From Pseudomonadota bacterium (lineage in GTDB: Bacteria > Pseudomonadota > Alphaproteobacteria > Sphingomonadales > Sphingomonadaceae): a stretch of 64,000 nucleotides of DNA. The translations under genes and the position numbers were made by a program. The notes under the pieces are model-generated. The model was not told where the DNA came from, ran no database searches, and was given only the letters and a program-made list of their open reading frames with translations. Within the stretch, counting starts at the first letter, position 1. Each line of letters begins with the position of its first letter. Shown in pieces: positions 1 through 7,845 of this stretch. Location: the NCBI GenBank assembly GCA_020160755.1, contig JAIUPN010000011.1, positions 1-64,000 of the forward strand, read 5' to 3'.

Positions 1-2617
1 AAACTATGTCTTCATCACGTAAACCCGCGCCCGCACGCGAACCGCTCGACATAAATCTCGACTGCAAAGAACTCGTGTTATCTGGAGATCCAGATAAGAC
101 ATAGTCGAGCGGCGAGACGTCGATCGCGAGGTTGGCGCGTTCGTCGGGCGACAAGTCCGCAAGGCGGCGTTCGAGGATCGCCTCGGCCGTGCTGGTCAGT
201 TGCACGACGGCGACATGGCCTGCTGCCAGCTCCTCCTCGATCGCGCGAACGACCGTCGGCATCTTCATCGCGATCAGCACTTGGGAGAAGAAGCGCTGCT
301 TGGCGCTCTCGAACCGGCTGAGCGCCGAGCCCTTGGCCATAGCGTTCATCGTCAGACCCGACATGCGGTCGACGATATTCGACGCCTTCAGCACCTCGTC
401 CAGGTTCTGGTGAACGATCGCCCAGGCGTCGGCATAGGCATCGTAAATCTCTATCTGGTCGGGCGTCAGCCGATGCTCGAGCGGGTCATATTCGACGCCG
501 GCGAAGCTCAGCGCACGCGCCGTGTAGAGACCCATGGACTTGAGATCGCGGGCGACGATCTCCATCGCGGCGATTCCGCCGTCGGTCATCGCAGCAAGAA
601 AAGCGTCGCGGTTCACGAAGGCTGTGCCCGGCCCCCAGAGCCCGAGCCGCGAGGCATAGCTCAGATTCTCGGGCTTGGTGGCGCCGGTCGCCGATTCATA
701 GACCACCCGGGCGCGCGGCAAAGCGTTTTGCAGACGAACCCCGGCAAGACCTTGCTCGGAGCCCTTCGCTTGGCGGTATTCGTCCTTGGTGCCCGCGGCA
801 TTGCCCATCGAATGGGATTCGTCGAACAGGATCACGCCTTCGAATTCGGTGCCGGTCCACTGGAGGATCTGTTGAAGGCGCGAGCATTGGTCGTGGCGCT
901 GCGAGCGCAGCGTCGCATAAGTGAGGAAGAGGATGCCGCTCCCCATGCCGATCGGCTGCCCGAGCGGAAAGGCGTCGAGCGGCTGGATGTCGATCGCGAG
1001 GCCGCCGAGCGCGGCCCAGTCGCGGCGTGCGTCTTCGAGAAGCGCCGCGCCTCTCGAAATCCAGATGGCGCGCCGGTTGCCGCAATTCCACTGGTCTCGG
1101 ATGATCGCGGCGCCCTCGCGGCCCTTACCGACGCCGGTGCCGTCGCCGATGAAGAAGCCCATGCGGTAGGCGTGCCCGTTCGCATCCTCCCGGAGCTGGT
1201 CGCCCGCCTCGTTGGGCACGAACCGGCCAGGCAGATCGCGCGAGAAGGCGTCGCCGGCGTAGATGATCGCTTCGAGCTGAGCGTCGGACAGCGCGCTGCT
1301 CGCCCGTTTCTGGAAGAGCGGTCGATACTTGGGGATCGGTGGCAGCACCGATGCCATCGCGAGCGATTCAACGAGGTTGTCCGGATGGGGCGTCGCGCCC
1401 GGAATATCGATGCGGGCGAGCCGCCAGGGGGCGTAGATGCCAACCGGGTCGCCGACAGGAAGCGGCGCGGCGCGGACGGAGTAGGCGAGCGGCTCGGCGG
1501 GATCATCCTTCGCGGCGATACGCGACGGTGCGATGACCTTGGGGCTGGCAAGCCCCGTGAAGAGCGATGGCGACGCGGATTTAAGCGCTGGTCGCATGGG
1601 GTTGACCGCCGGAGAGGCCGGCGGCGGTTCGTCGGTCGGATCGAAACGCGGCGGGACCGAGAGCACGATCGGCAGCGCAGCCTCGATCGTATCGACCGTG
1701 TGGCGTTCGGTTGCGCCGATCCAGCCCTTGTCGAAGACGATCAGCCGGACCGCGATACTGGTTCCATGCTTGGCGTATGGGCGACCGAGGATCGTGATCT
1801 CGACGCGCGGACGCGCGACCTCGGCAACCGAGACATAGCCGCGGGCACCACTGCCGTCGTGCGCGAAGGCTGGCGACATGATCGCGACACAGCGTCCACC
1901 GGCGGCGAGGCGGAGCAACGCAGAGCGAAGATGGCGGGCGCCGGCGTGGCGATCCTCGCCTCGGCCTTCGCTGCGGCTGAAGGGCGGGTTGATCAGGATA
2001 ACCGTCGGGCGGATATCCGGCGGCAGCCGGTCGTGGATGAACTCGGCATCGTGGGTGGTGACGTCGCTGTTCGTGACAAGCGTAAGCAGCGCGGCGCGAC
2101 AGGGATCGCGCTCGTTGAGTGTCACCGCGGCGCCCGTAGCGATCGCCCGTGCGGCGAGCATGCCCGTGCCCGCCGACGGTTCAAGAACATAGTCGTCGAC
2201 TGTGATCATCGCCACACGGGCCGCCAGCCACCCCAGCGCGGCCGGCGTGCTGAACTGCTGCATCTCGACCTGGTGCTCGCTGCGATAGGTCTGCGTCGGC
2301 AATGCCTTCTCGAACGCGAGAATGGCCGGGAACGCATCCTCCGGCGCGCAGTCCTGGCTATGGTCGTCGCTAAGCGACAGCATGTCCAAAGCCTGCGCCG
2401 CTTCGAGCGCGTCATAGGCGTCACGCATCGACCAGTGCCCGTCGGCATCGGAGCCGCCAAACGCCTCGGCCATGAGCCCCTTGAGGAGTGAACGCGTCAC
2501 CGATCGCGGTGCAGCAAGCCGGGTCTGCAGGGCCCGCGCGACGCCATGAAGTCGTTCGGCCTTTTCCCGAGCGCCGGAATCCGGGGTATCAGCGATGTTG
2601 AAAAGCGGAAGGGTCAT
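1..2617 (-). CDS. Strawberry-notch-type helicase/N6-methyltransferase, 3' part missing
   Basis: The start is ATG at 2617, preceded by AGGAGA. The frame stays open to the left edge, giving about 872 residues of a protein whose family is usually much longer. The N-terminal half holds a Rossmann methyltransferase: an EPSAGTG SAM-binding motif near residue 140 and a later NPPFS motif (codons near 1990), the signature of adenine N6 or amino methyltransferases. The second half holds a helicase-type NTPase with Walker A GDGTGVGKGR (codons near 1120-1145) and Walker B DESH (near 820), as in strawberry-notch proteins. The role in the element is unknown; DNA modification coupled to remodelling is an inference. 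Residues encoded by about 1-100 do not look like the helicase C domain I would expect there. It lies 139 bp downstream of the ParB-like gene in the same direction. Confidence 0.8.
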   Translation of the reverse strand, partial: MTLPLFNIADTPDSGAREKAERLHGVARALQTRLAAPRSVTRSLLKGLMAEAFGGSDADGHWSMRDAYDALEAAQALDMLSLSDDHSQDCAPEDAFPAILAFEKALPTQTYRSEHQVEMQQFSTPAALGWLAARVAMITVDDYVLEPSAGTGMLAARAIATGAAVTLNERDPCRAALLTLVTNSDVTTHDAEFIHDRLPPDIRPTVILINPPFSRSEGRGEDRHAGARHLRSALLRLAAGGRCVAIMSPAFAHDGSGARGYVSVAEVARPRVEITILGRPYAKHGTSIAVRLIVFDKGWIGATERHTVDTIEAALPIVLSVPPRFDPTDEPPPASPAVNPMRPALKSASPSLFTGLASPKVIAPSRIAAKDDPAEPLAYSVRAAPLPVGDPVGIYAPWRLARIDIPGATPHPDNLVESLAMASVLPPIPKYRPLFQKRASSALSDAQLEAIIYAGDAFSRDLPGRFVPNEAGDQLREDANGHAYRMGFFIGDGTGVGKGREGAAIIRDQWNCGNRRAIWISRGAALLEDARRDWAALGGLAIDIQPLDAFPLGQPIGMGSGILFLTYATLRSQRHDQCSRLQQILQWTGTEFEGVILFDESHSMGNAAGTKDEYRQAKGSEQGLAGVRLQNALPRARVVYESATGATKPENLSYASRLGLWGPGTAFVNRDAFLAAMTDGGIAAMEIVARDLKSMGLYTARALSFAGVEYDPLEHRLTPDQIEIYDAYADAWAIVHQNLDEVLKASNIVDRMSGLTMNAMAKGSALSRFESAKQRFFSQVLIAMKMPTVVRAIEEELAAGHVAVVQLTSTAEAILERRLADLSPDERANLAIDVSPLDYVLSGSPDNTSSLQSRFMSSGSRAGAGLRDEDIV
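78..97. repeat. 20-bp inverted repeat inside the 3' part of the helicase gene
   Basis: The sequence TTATCTGGAGATCCAGATAA has two perfect 9-bp arms around a 2-nt centre. It is nested in other inverted matches: CTATGTCTT (4-12) against AAGACATAG (96-104), and CCGCTCGAC (42-50) against GTCGAGCGG (104-112). Palindromes this dense inside a coding region are unusual. They could mark a recombination junction, a recognition site or an assembly problem at a contig end. Confidence 0.6.
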
Positions 2618-2756
2618 GGACAATCTCCTGAAACGGCTCCGGGGCGCCTGCCCCTGCCGCACGCCGCCCTCCCCCTCTCCTCCACATTGGAAGGCGAAAT
2701 GAAAAAGGGACCGCGACGCATGGTCGCGGCCCCCAATCGAGGTCAGCGCCGCTGGA

Positions 2757-4778
2757 TCAGGCCGCGTCGGCGACCGGTTCGTCCTCGTCGCCATCACCGA
2801 CCGCTTCGTCGTCGCCCCCCATTTCGGCGGCACCGGCAGGCTTCATGTCGGCATCGTCATTCGCCAACGCAGCGACGGGACGATCGAAGCGCATAGCGTC
2901 GGGAAGCCAGGCGAGCGCCTTTTCCTTGACGTCGGCTTCCACGATGATGTTGCCCGCGAAGAGCTGCTCGGCCGAGGACGCGAGAAGGTCCTTCTTCGAG
3001 GCGCCGTATCGCTGGCCGAGTTCAGTCCCGCCGATTTCAGCGAACAGGTTGAGGATTGCCGTCTTGGTGAGCCGTTTGAAATAATTCTTTGCGGTCGGTC
3101 GCCACCAGGCGGCGACATCGATGCCCAGCTTGCCGCCGAGATGGTCGACGAAATCGCTGCCGGTCGTCTTGGCGGGCACGGCGTGGATCGTGCGGGCGAT
3201 TGCCCAACCCAGCCATGCCGCGCGTGCTTCCTCACCAAGCGCGCAGAAGGCATCGTAGCGGCCGGTGACACCGGCATCGGGGTCGATCCAGCTCCGATCG
3301 AGTCCGGCTTCGAGCTTCGCCCATTCCTCGGCCGCCGTGGTGCCGCTCTCGAAACCGATGACACGCGATGGCGCCGCATCAGCCCTCAGCTCGCTCGCGA
3401 GATCGCTCGAACCGTATCGCCGCTGCGCAGCATCGACCATCACGAAGGTGCCGAGATTGAGCGCGAAGCGCGGGTCGCTGGCGACATGGACACGGAGCAG
3501 TTCCGCCTTCATCGTTGCGAGTTCGTCAGCGAGCCGCTGGCTGATCGCGGGTTTGCCTGATGCTCCGCCGGTGGCCGCATCGTCGCGGTCTTCGTCGGCA
3601 TCATCGGTCTCGCTTATCGCCTCAGGGGTCCGGTAGACCTGATGATGAACTCTGGGCTGGCCATCCTCGCCGAGGACGACGAAAGCGAGGGCCGAGGCCT
3701 TCTGGTCATCGGACAACACCGGCGGACGATTCTGGATGTCGCGGAGTTCGGATTCCAGATCGCGATAACGCTGTTCGTCATCATCGGTGATGCCGTCGTC
3801 GCTTTCGTTCGTGGCTTCGGCGATGATGGTCATTTCGGCCTCGATCTCGGCGCAGCGCGCTTCATCCTCTGCCGTGGGTGGCGGAATCTCTCCGCGAACC
3901 GGGCTCAGACCGTCAAGCTCGGTGTATGAGACGCGCGTCGTCGGCAGCGCTCGGATTTCCGCGAAACCCTCACGTTCGCGGATAGCCTCGGCTTCGACCG
4001 CGAGCTTTTCATCCGTCAGCCGGTCGAGTATGTCACCGTCGATCCAGTTTTCGGACGCACTGTCGGAGAAGAGGTCGGAGTCGATCCGTCCGCCCGCTTC
4101 GAGATAAGCCTCGCGGCCGACAAGCAGCGCCTTGGGGTCGCCGCCGCGATAGCTGCCAGAGGCGAGCTCGCGCCGGATGGTGTAGACGTCGTCCCCGTAA
4201 TAGCTGTCCTGATACTGCTCGAACACACGGGCCTGACGAACGGTGTCGGACGTGCTGCCATAGGCCTTGGCGACCTCGAGCGTGATGTCGCCCTTGCGCA
4301 ACGCCTCAAAGATCGTCTCGTGAAGATCGGCGAGGCGAACGCGCCCGAGAACGAAGCGCTCGGTCTTGCCGAACCGCGCGGCAACCTGCGCGGGGGTTTT
4401 GCCTTCCTTCTCGATCATGTTCTTGAAGGCCGTGCATTCATCGGCGGCGGTCATCGGCAGCTTCTGGTTTTCAGCGAGGCTGAGCTCGATGGCGTTTTTC
4501 GCGTCCGGCATCACCATAACCGGCACGCTGAAGTCTTCGGGAAGCTGGCCCTTTTCGATCAGGGCATGAACCCGCGCGAGACGCCGGCCGCCGCCGAAAA
4601 TGCTGTAGCTGTCCTTCTTGCGTTTGATTGCGGTGCCAATCAGGTTCTGGAGCACGAAGCCGGCCTCGCCGATCATCGCCTCCAGTTCGGCGTCGGCGTC
4701 GGGGTCGCTTTCCGTTCGAACATTCAGCGGGGAAGCGACGCAATTGCGCGCAAGCGCGTATACGATCGGATATGTCAT
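2757..4778 (-). CDS. ParB/RepB-like nuclease-domain protein
   Basis: A 673-residue protein starting at ATG 4778 (MTYPIVYAL), with AGGAGA just upstream; an earlier in-frame start would read through the upstream gene and has no ribosome site. Residues ~15-110 resemble the ParB N-terminal domain: a GGGRRLAR box and an AENQKLPMTAADE stretch matching the conserved ParB box. A helix-turn-helix follows (TPAQVAARFGKTERFV). The long C-terminal part is acidic and ends in an Asp/Glu-rich tail. Proteins like this occur on alphaproteobacterial plasmids and islands. A role in partition, maintenance or regulation of the element is inferred. No ParA-type ATPase is visible nearby, so classical partition is not established. 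It lies between the primase-like gene and the methyltransferase/helicase, all transcribed the same way. Confidence 0.8.
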   Translation of the reverse strand: MTYPIVYALARNCVASPLNVRTESDPDADAELEAMIGEAGFVLQNLIGTAIKRKKDSYSIFGGGRRLARVHALIEKGQLPEDFSVPVMVMPDAKNAIELSLAENQKLPMTAADECTAFKNMIEKEGKTPAQVAARFGKTERFVLGRVRLADLHETIFEALRKGDITLEVAKAYGSTSDTVRQARVFEQYQDSYYGDDVYTIRRELASGSYRGGDPKALLVGREAYLEAGGRIDSDLFSDSASENWIDGDILDRLTDEKLAVEAEAIREREGFAEIRALPTTRVSYTELDGLSPVRGEIPPPTAEDEARCAEIEAEMTIIAEATNESDDGITDDDEQRYRDLESELRDIQNRPPVLSDDQKASALAFVVLGEDGQPRVHHQVYRTPEAISETDDADEDRDDAATGGASGKPAISQRLADELATMKAELLRVHVASDPRFALNLGTFVMVDAAQRRYGSSDLASELRADAAPSRVIGFESGTTAAEEWAKLEAGLDRSWIDPDAGVTGRYDAFCALGEEARAAWLGWAIARTIHAVPAKTTGSDFVDHLGGKLGIDVAAWWRPTAKNYFKRLTKTAILNLFAEIGGTELGQRYGASKKDLLASSAEQLFAGNIIVEADVKEKALAWLPDAMRFDRPVAALANDDADMKPAGAAEMGGDDEAVGDGDEDEPVADAA

Positions 4779-4809
4779 AGTCCGTCTCCTGGCGGCGGAG
4801 ACCCGACCA

Positions 4810-5727
4810 TCAGGCCACTCGGCGCCGCCAGTCCCCCACCCCCTTCCCTCCTTCCCGCAGGACATCGTTCCAGTCGTTCCGACCGTGCCACGGCCAGATC
4901 GTGTCGATCTGCCGTCCGGGCGCCGTATGGGCCTCGGTTGCAAGCGGCACGGCTCGGCGTCCCGCGTTGTCATTGTCGGGGAGCATGATGAGGCGAGTCA
5001 CGGATCTCGGGATGGCAACATAGGGAAGGCGTTCATTGCCGAGCGCCGCCCAGACCGGGATGCCGAGCAGAATCATCGCCGAGATCGCCGTCTCGACACC
5101 CTCGGCTATCCCGAGGGTTTCGGTGGCTGTCGCGAGCCGAACGGCACCGGCGCAGGGTTGGCCTAATAGGCGTCGGGGATGTCGAAGGTCGCGCGCACGT
5201 CGCCCGCAGGCATCGAGAAAGGTCCTCTGGACAGCGAGCAGCCCGGATTCGTCAGTGACGGCGGCGAGCATTGCCGGACGAAATCTTGCCGCCTTGCCCT
5301 TCCCGAGCGGGGTTTGATCATGGAAGCGCAGACAGTCGAGCGCGATGTCGATCGACCGGTTTCTCAGATAGGTCTCGGCGATAGTCCAATTTATCGGCCG
5401 CCCGACCCTCCAAAGATCACGGGCGCGCTGTTGCAGCCATCGGTCGAGTTTGAACTGCTTGGCAGTACCGTCGCCCTTTGCGCCCAAGGCATTCGGATCG
5501 AGGCGCCGAATGGCGCGCAGCACGTCGCGCGTGTCGCAGCCGGCAAAGCATTTGAACAAGAGTCGGGTGTCGCCAACGCGAACCGATAGGCTCGGCGTTC
5601 GGTCATCGTGAGCTGGGCAGCGACACATTCCAGTCGATCCCTGCCAGAAACCGCCAAGGCCCCTGACCAGTGCGGCCCCGGCAGCCTCCAATTCGGAATC
5701 ATGGAGAGTCGAAAGGGCAACAGACAT
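4810..5727 (-). CDS. CHC2 zinc-finger / Toprim primase-like protein
   Basis: A 305-residue protein. The N-terminus carries a CHC2-type zinc-binding pattern (C35, C37, H40, C60, C64) as in bacterial and mobile-element primases. The C-terminal half has a Toprim fold signature, with EGVETAISA supplying the glutamate and DNDNAGRRA the DxD-type metal site. The layout matches the Toprim proteins common on proteobacterial ICEs and plasmids. It could prime DNA synthesis during element replication or transfer, but primase activity is not proven by sequence. It is the first gene of the minus-strand run; the ParB-like start is 31 bp beyond its stop. Confidence 0.8.
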   Translation of the reverse strand: MSVALSTLHDSELEAAGAALVRGLGGFWQGSTGMCRCPAHDDRTPSLSVRVGDTRLLFKCFAGCDTRDVLRAIRRLDPNALGAKGDGTAKQFKLDRWLQQRARDLWRVGRPINWTIAETYLRNRSIDIALDCLRFHDQTPLGKGKAARFRPAMLAAVTDESGLLAVQRTFLDACGRRARDLRHPRRLLGQPCAGAVRLATATETLGIAEGVETAISAMILLGIPVWAALGNERLPYVAIPRSVTRLIMLPDNDNAGRRAVPLATEAHTAPGRQIDTIWPWHGRNDWNDVLREGGKGVGDWRRRVA

Positions 5728-5950
5728 TGGAATTCTCGCGATCAGATCAGACTTCGCTCAAGCTCCCCCTCTCTCCTGCCGTGCTTTTCGCGGCCACCTG
5801 GTGACGAACTCACGCGGCGCGGCGATACCGCTCAACGGCACGATCCTGCCCTGATTATTGTGAGGTGGCGTAGCAACCGGCACGCTTGCGATGGCGAATG
5901 CTGCGTTGGAACCGCGCTCGCGACATTGATCCATCCCGAGGACAAGGAAA
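5728..5950. promoter_or_regulatory. Divergent intergenic region between primase-like and AlpA-like genes
   Basis: This 223-bp stretch must hold the promoters for the leftward primase/ParB/helicase run and for the rightward AlpA-like gene. I could not pick out convincing -35/-10 boxes. A 58-residue leftward frame (5934 to 5758) lies inside it and could be a small gene, but its start has only a weak ribosome site and I recognise no family, so it is not called as a CDS. Confidence 0.35.
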
Positions 5951-6151
5951 ATGCAGGATCTCGATTTGTCACGGTCCGAAATCGTCTTCATGGAGCCATT
6001 GACCGTGCGGATTCCGACCGCAGTCGAGCTGACAGGGCTCAGCCGGTCGAGAATCTATGAGTTGATCGTGTCCGGCGACCTTGAGGTCGTCAAAGTCGGC
6101 CGGTCCACGTTGGTCCTTTATACGAGCCTCAAGGCCCTGATCGGCCGCTAG
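5951..6151 (+). CDS. AlpA-like / excisionase-family DNA-binding protein
   Basis: A 66-residue protein with a winged-helix MerR-like fold. The stretch RIPTAVELTGLSRSRIYELI is the helix-turn-helix, and DLEVVKVGRSTLV is the wing, as in AlpA and helix_turn_helix_17 excisionases. GAGG at 5938-5941 supports ATG 5951; an internal ATG at 5990 would drop only a non-conserved leader. Family members act as transcription activators of integrase genes or as directionality factors that favour excision. It converges on the integrase, and the two genes share a CTAG tetranucleotide containing both stop codons. Confidence 0.75.
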   Translation: MQDLDLSRSEIVFMEPLTVRIPTAVELTGLSRSRIYELIVSGDLEVVKVGRSTLVLYTSLKALIGR

Positions 6152-7383
6152 GCGGTCGAGGTTGCACTTTTGCCGAAGGCAGGGCGGAGAATTTGCGCCC
6201 CATCGCGCAGCTCGTCGAGATAATCGGACCAATGCTGCATCATGCGAACACGCTCGTCCCAATATTCGCCGCGGGTGTAGACCCGGCGAGTAGCATTGGC
6301 ATCGAGGTGTGCCAGTTGCCTTTCGATCGCATCCGGGTGCCACATTCCCATCTGGTTGAGGAGAGTGGCGGCCGTCGCGCGGAATCCATGAGCAGTCATC
6401 TCTTCACGGCTGTAGCCCAGCCGCCGAAGCGCGGCGCTGACGGTATTCTCCGACATGCAACGGCGGGGCGTCCGAAAGGACGGGAAGAGGTATTTCCCGT
6501 GGCCGGTAAGGGCGTGAAGCGCTTCGAGCATCGCAGAAACTTGCCGTGACAGGGGCACGCAAAGCGAGCGGCGCATTTTCATTTTCTCTGCCGGGATCGA
6601 CCAGACGGCATCATCGAAATCAATCTCCGCCCATTCTGCCTGGCGCAGTTCGCCCGGTCTGACGAAAAGGTGCGGCGTCAATCGAAGCGCGACCGCGGTG
6701 AGTTCGTGGCCAGTGTAACCATCGATAGCGCGGAGTAGCGCGCCGACTTCCTTCGGGGCCGTGATGGCGGCGTGGTGCTTCACTTTCGGAGTGATCAGCG
6801 CACCGCGGAGATCGGCCGCGAGATCGCGGTCGGCTCTGGCGGTCGCAATGGCGTAGCGGAACACTCTGCTAATCACGCTCCGCATGCGCCGCGCGCTTTC
6901 ATATCGGCCGTTCGCCTCGACTTTACGGAGAACGGCCAGGATTTCCTGCGCGGTGAGTTTCGATATCGGGCGACTGCCGATCATCGGTTCGGCGATGTCG
7001 AGGAGCCATCGCACCTTCCGAAGCGTGACTGGCGCGCGCTCTTCTCGTTCGATTTTCACCAGCCATTCCTCGGCGATCGCCTTGAACGTATTGTCCTGCG
7101 CGATCTTCTGGGTGATCCGCGCGACCTTCTTCTCCGCTGCGGGATCAAGCCCGGCGATGAGCTTCTTGCGTGCCTCGTCACGCAATTCGCGAGCAGACGC
7201 GATGCCGACATCGGGCCACGACCCGAAATACAGCGTCTTTTGCCGATCGAGATAGCGATAGTTCATTCGCCAGACTTTTGCGCCGCTCGGCCTGATCACG
7301 AGGTACAGGGCGTCAGCGTCAGCCATTTTATAGGCTTTTTCCTTGGGTTTAGCGTTCGAAATCTGGATGTGGGTAAGCGACAT
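6148..7383 (-). CDS. P4-type tyrosine recombinase (integrase)
   Basis: A 411-residue integrase with the N-terminal DUF4102 arm-binding domain (~1-90), a SAM-like core-binding domain (~95-190) and the catalytic domain. The catalytic set is visible: R242 (VRPGELR), H332 and R335 (HGFR), H359 (QLAH) and the nucleophile Y369 (RRVYTRGEY). It should catalyse site-specific recombination between the element and the 3' end of the adjacent tRNA-Leu. It is read away from the tRNA, with its start 173 bp from the tRNA 3' end, the usual attachment-site-proximal position. It appears intact, so the element may still be mobile. Confidence 0.93.
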   Translation of the reverse strand: MSLTHIQISNAKPKEKAYKMADADALYLVIRPSGAKVWRMNYRYLDRQKTLYFGSWPDVGIASARELRDEARKKLIAGLDPAAEKKVARITQKIAQDNTFKAIAEEWLVKIEREERAPVTLRKVRWLLDIAEPMIGSRPISKLTAQEILAVLRKVEANGRYESARRMRSVISRVFRYAIATARADRDLAADLRGALITPKVKHHAAITAPKEVGALLRAIDGYTGHELTAVALRLTPHLFVRPGELRQAEWAEIDFDDAVWSIPAEKMKMRRSLCVPLSRQVSAMLEALHALTGHGKYLFPSFRTPRRCMSENTVSAALRRLGYSREEMTAHGFRATAATLLNQMGMWHPDAIERQLAHLDANATRRVYTRGEYWDERVRMMQHWSDYLDELRDGAQILRPAFGKSATSTA

Positions 7384-7454
7384 GATGGTTTCACCTTCGA
7401 TAGGCTGACCGAAACCATCAAAAACACCATCAAAGCTGATGGTACGCTGATGGT
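7384..7454. repeat. Five GATGGT/ACCATC motifs upstream of the integrase
   Basis: The hexamer occurs at 7384-7389 (GATGGT), 7414-7419 and 7426-7431 (ACCATC), and 7438-7443 and 7449-7454 (GATGGT). The spacing between neighbours in each orientation is 11-12 bp, close to a helical turn. This region lies between the integrase start and the attachment site, so the repeats are good candidates for integrase arm-type sites or AlpA binding sites. That function is inferred from position. Confidence 0.6.
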
Positions 7455-7530
7455 TCCGGCTGGATCAGCCTGGATTCCACTCAGCGAGTCTCATCGAAAA
7501 AGCGGTGAGAAACCAGCCGCTTACTGGACG

Positions 7531-7549
7531 TCCTCGGACATTCCGAGGA
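7531..7549. repeat. Perfect inverted repeat beside the attachment site
   Basis: TCCTCGGA and TCCGAGGA flank a 3-nt CAT centre. It lies 8 bp beyond the encoded CCA end of tRNA-Leu on the element side. It could terminate tRNA transcription, although no T-run follows, or it could be a protein-binding site of the attachment region. Confidence 0.5.
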
Positions 7550-7556
7550 GAACAGA

Positions 7557-7643
7557 TGGTGCCCAGAAGAGGACTCGAACCTCCACGACCTTGCGATCGC
7601 CAGCACCTGAAGCTGGTGCGTCTACCAATTCCGCCATCTGGGC
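7557..7643 (-). tRNA. tRNA-Leu(CAG), integration target
   Basis: The minus strand folds as a class II tRNA. The acceptor stem is GCCCAGA/TCTGGGC, the D-loop region reads GGCGGAATTGGTAGACGC, and the anticodon stem CCAGC/GCTGG holds a loop with anticodon CAG. A long variable arm typical of Leu follows, then the T-arm GGTTCGAGTCC. The encoded CCA is at 7557-7559. It stays intact because the element's end restores its 3' part. Its 3' end (about 7557-7580) is the expected attachment core. Confidence 0.95.
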
Positions 7644-7659
7644 ACGGGGTAGGAGCGGG

Positions 7660-7689
7660 CGCTTAGCGGGGCGGCCATCGGCTTGTCAA
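7660..7689 (-). promoter_or_regulatory. Sigma-70-type promoter of tRNA-Leu
   Basis: On the minus strand a perfect TTGACA (7689-7684) is followed by an 18-bp spacer and TAAGCG (7665-7660). The predicted start is then about 10 bp upstream of the mature tRNA 5' end at 7643, suitable for a stable-RNA promoter. Confidence 0.6.
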
Positions 7690-7845
7690 CAACGGTGCGG
7701 GGGGCGGCGTGCATTTTATCGCAAAGCCGCGGGTTTTGCGTCCGAATGCCGCCGTCTCCCCTTGCCCCCTTCCCCGCTTCGCGGCATGGGGAGGCCGTGC
7801 GGCGCGCCCTGCGCCGGAAAAAAGAATCGATCACAGGCGGACGAT

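Larger units (their letters stand above)
1..7559. mobile_element. Right part of an integrative element in tRNA-Leu(CAG)
   Basis: A P4-type tyrosine integrase sits directly beside the 3' end of a tRNA-Leu gene, which is the classic layout of a tRNA-targeted integrative element. Moving away from the tRNA come an AlpA-like gene, a Toprim/CHC2 primase-like gene, a ParB-like gene and a strawberry-notch methyltransferase/helicase. This set is typical of alphaproteobacterial ICEs, phage-plasmids and genomic islands, not of core genome. The other end lies beyond base 1, so total size, cargo and the second attachment site are unknown. Chromosomal housekeeping genes start right after the tRNA. No conjugation genes are visible, so ICE versus non-conjugative island cannot be decided here. 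Confidence 0.75.

Noticed and set aside
200..2491. A 763-residue frame on the plus strand
   Set aside because: It is antisense to the methyltransferase/helicase gene, which has clear motifs and a ribosome site.
5758..5934. A 58-residue leftward frame between the AlpA-like and primase-like genes
   Set aside because: No good ribosome site, no known family, and it would sit in the only space for two divergent promoters. A real small gene is not excluded.
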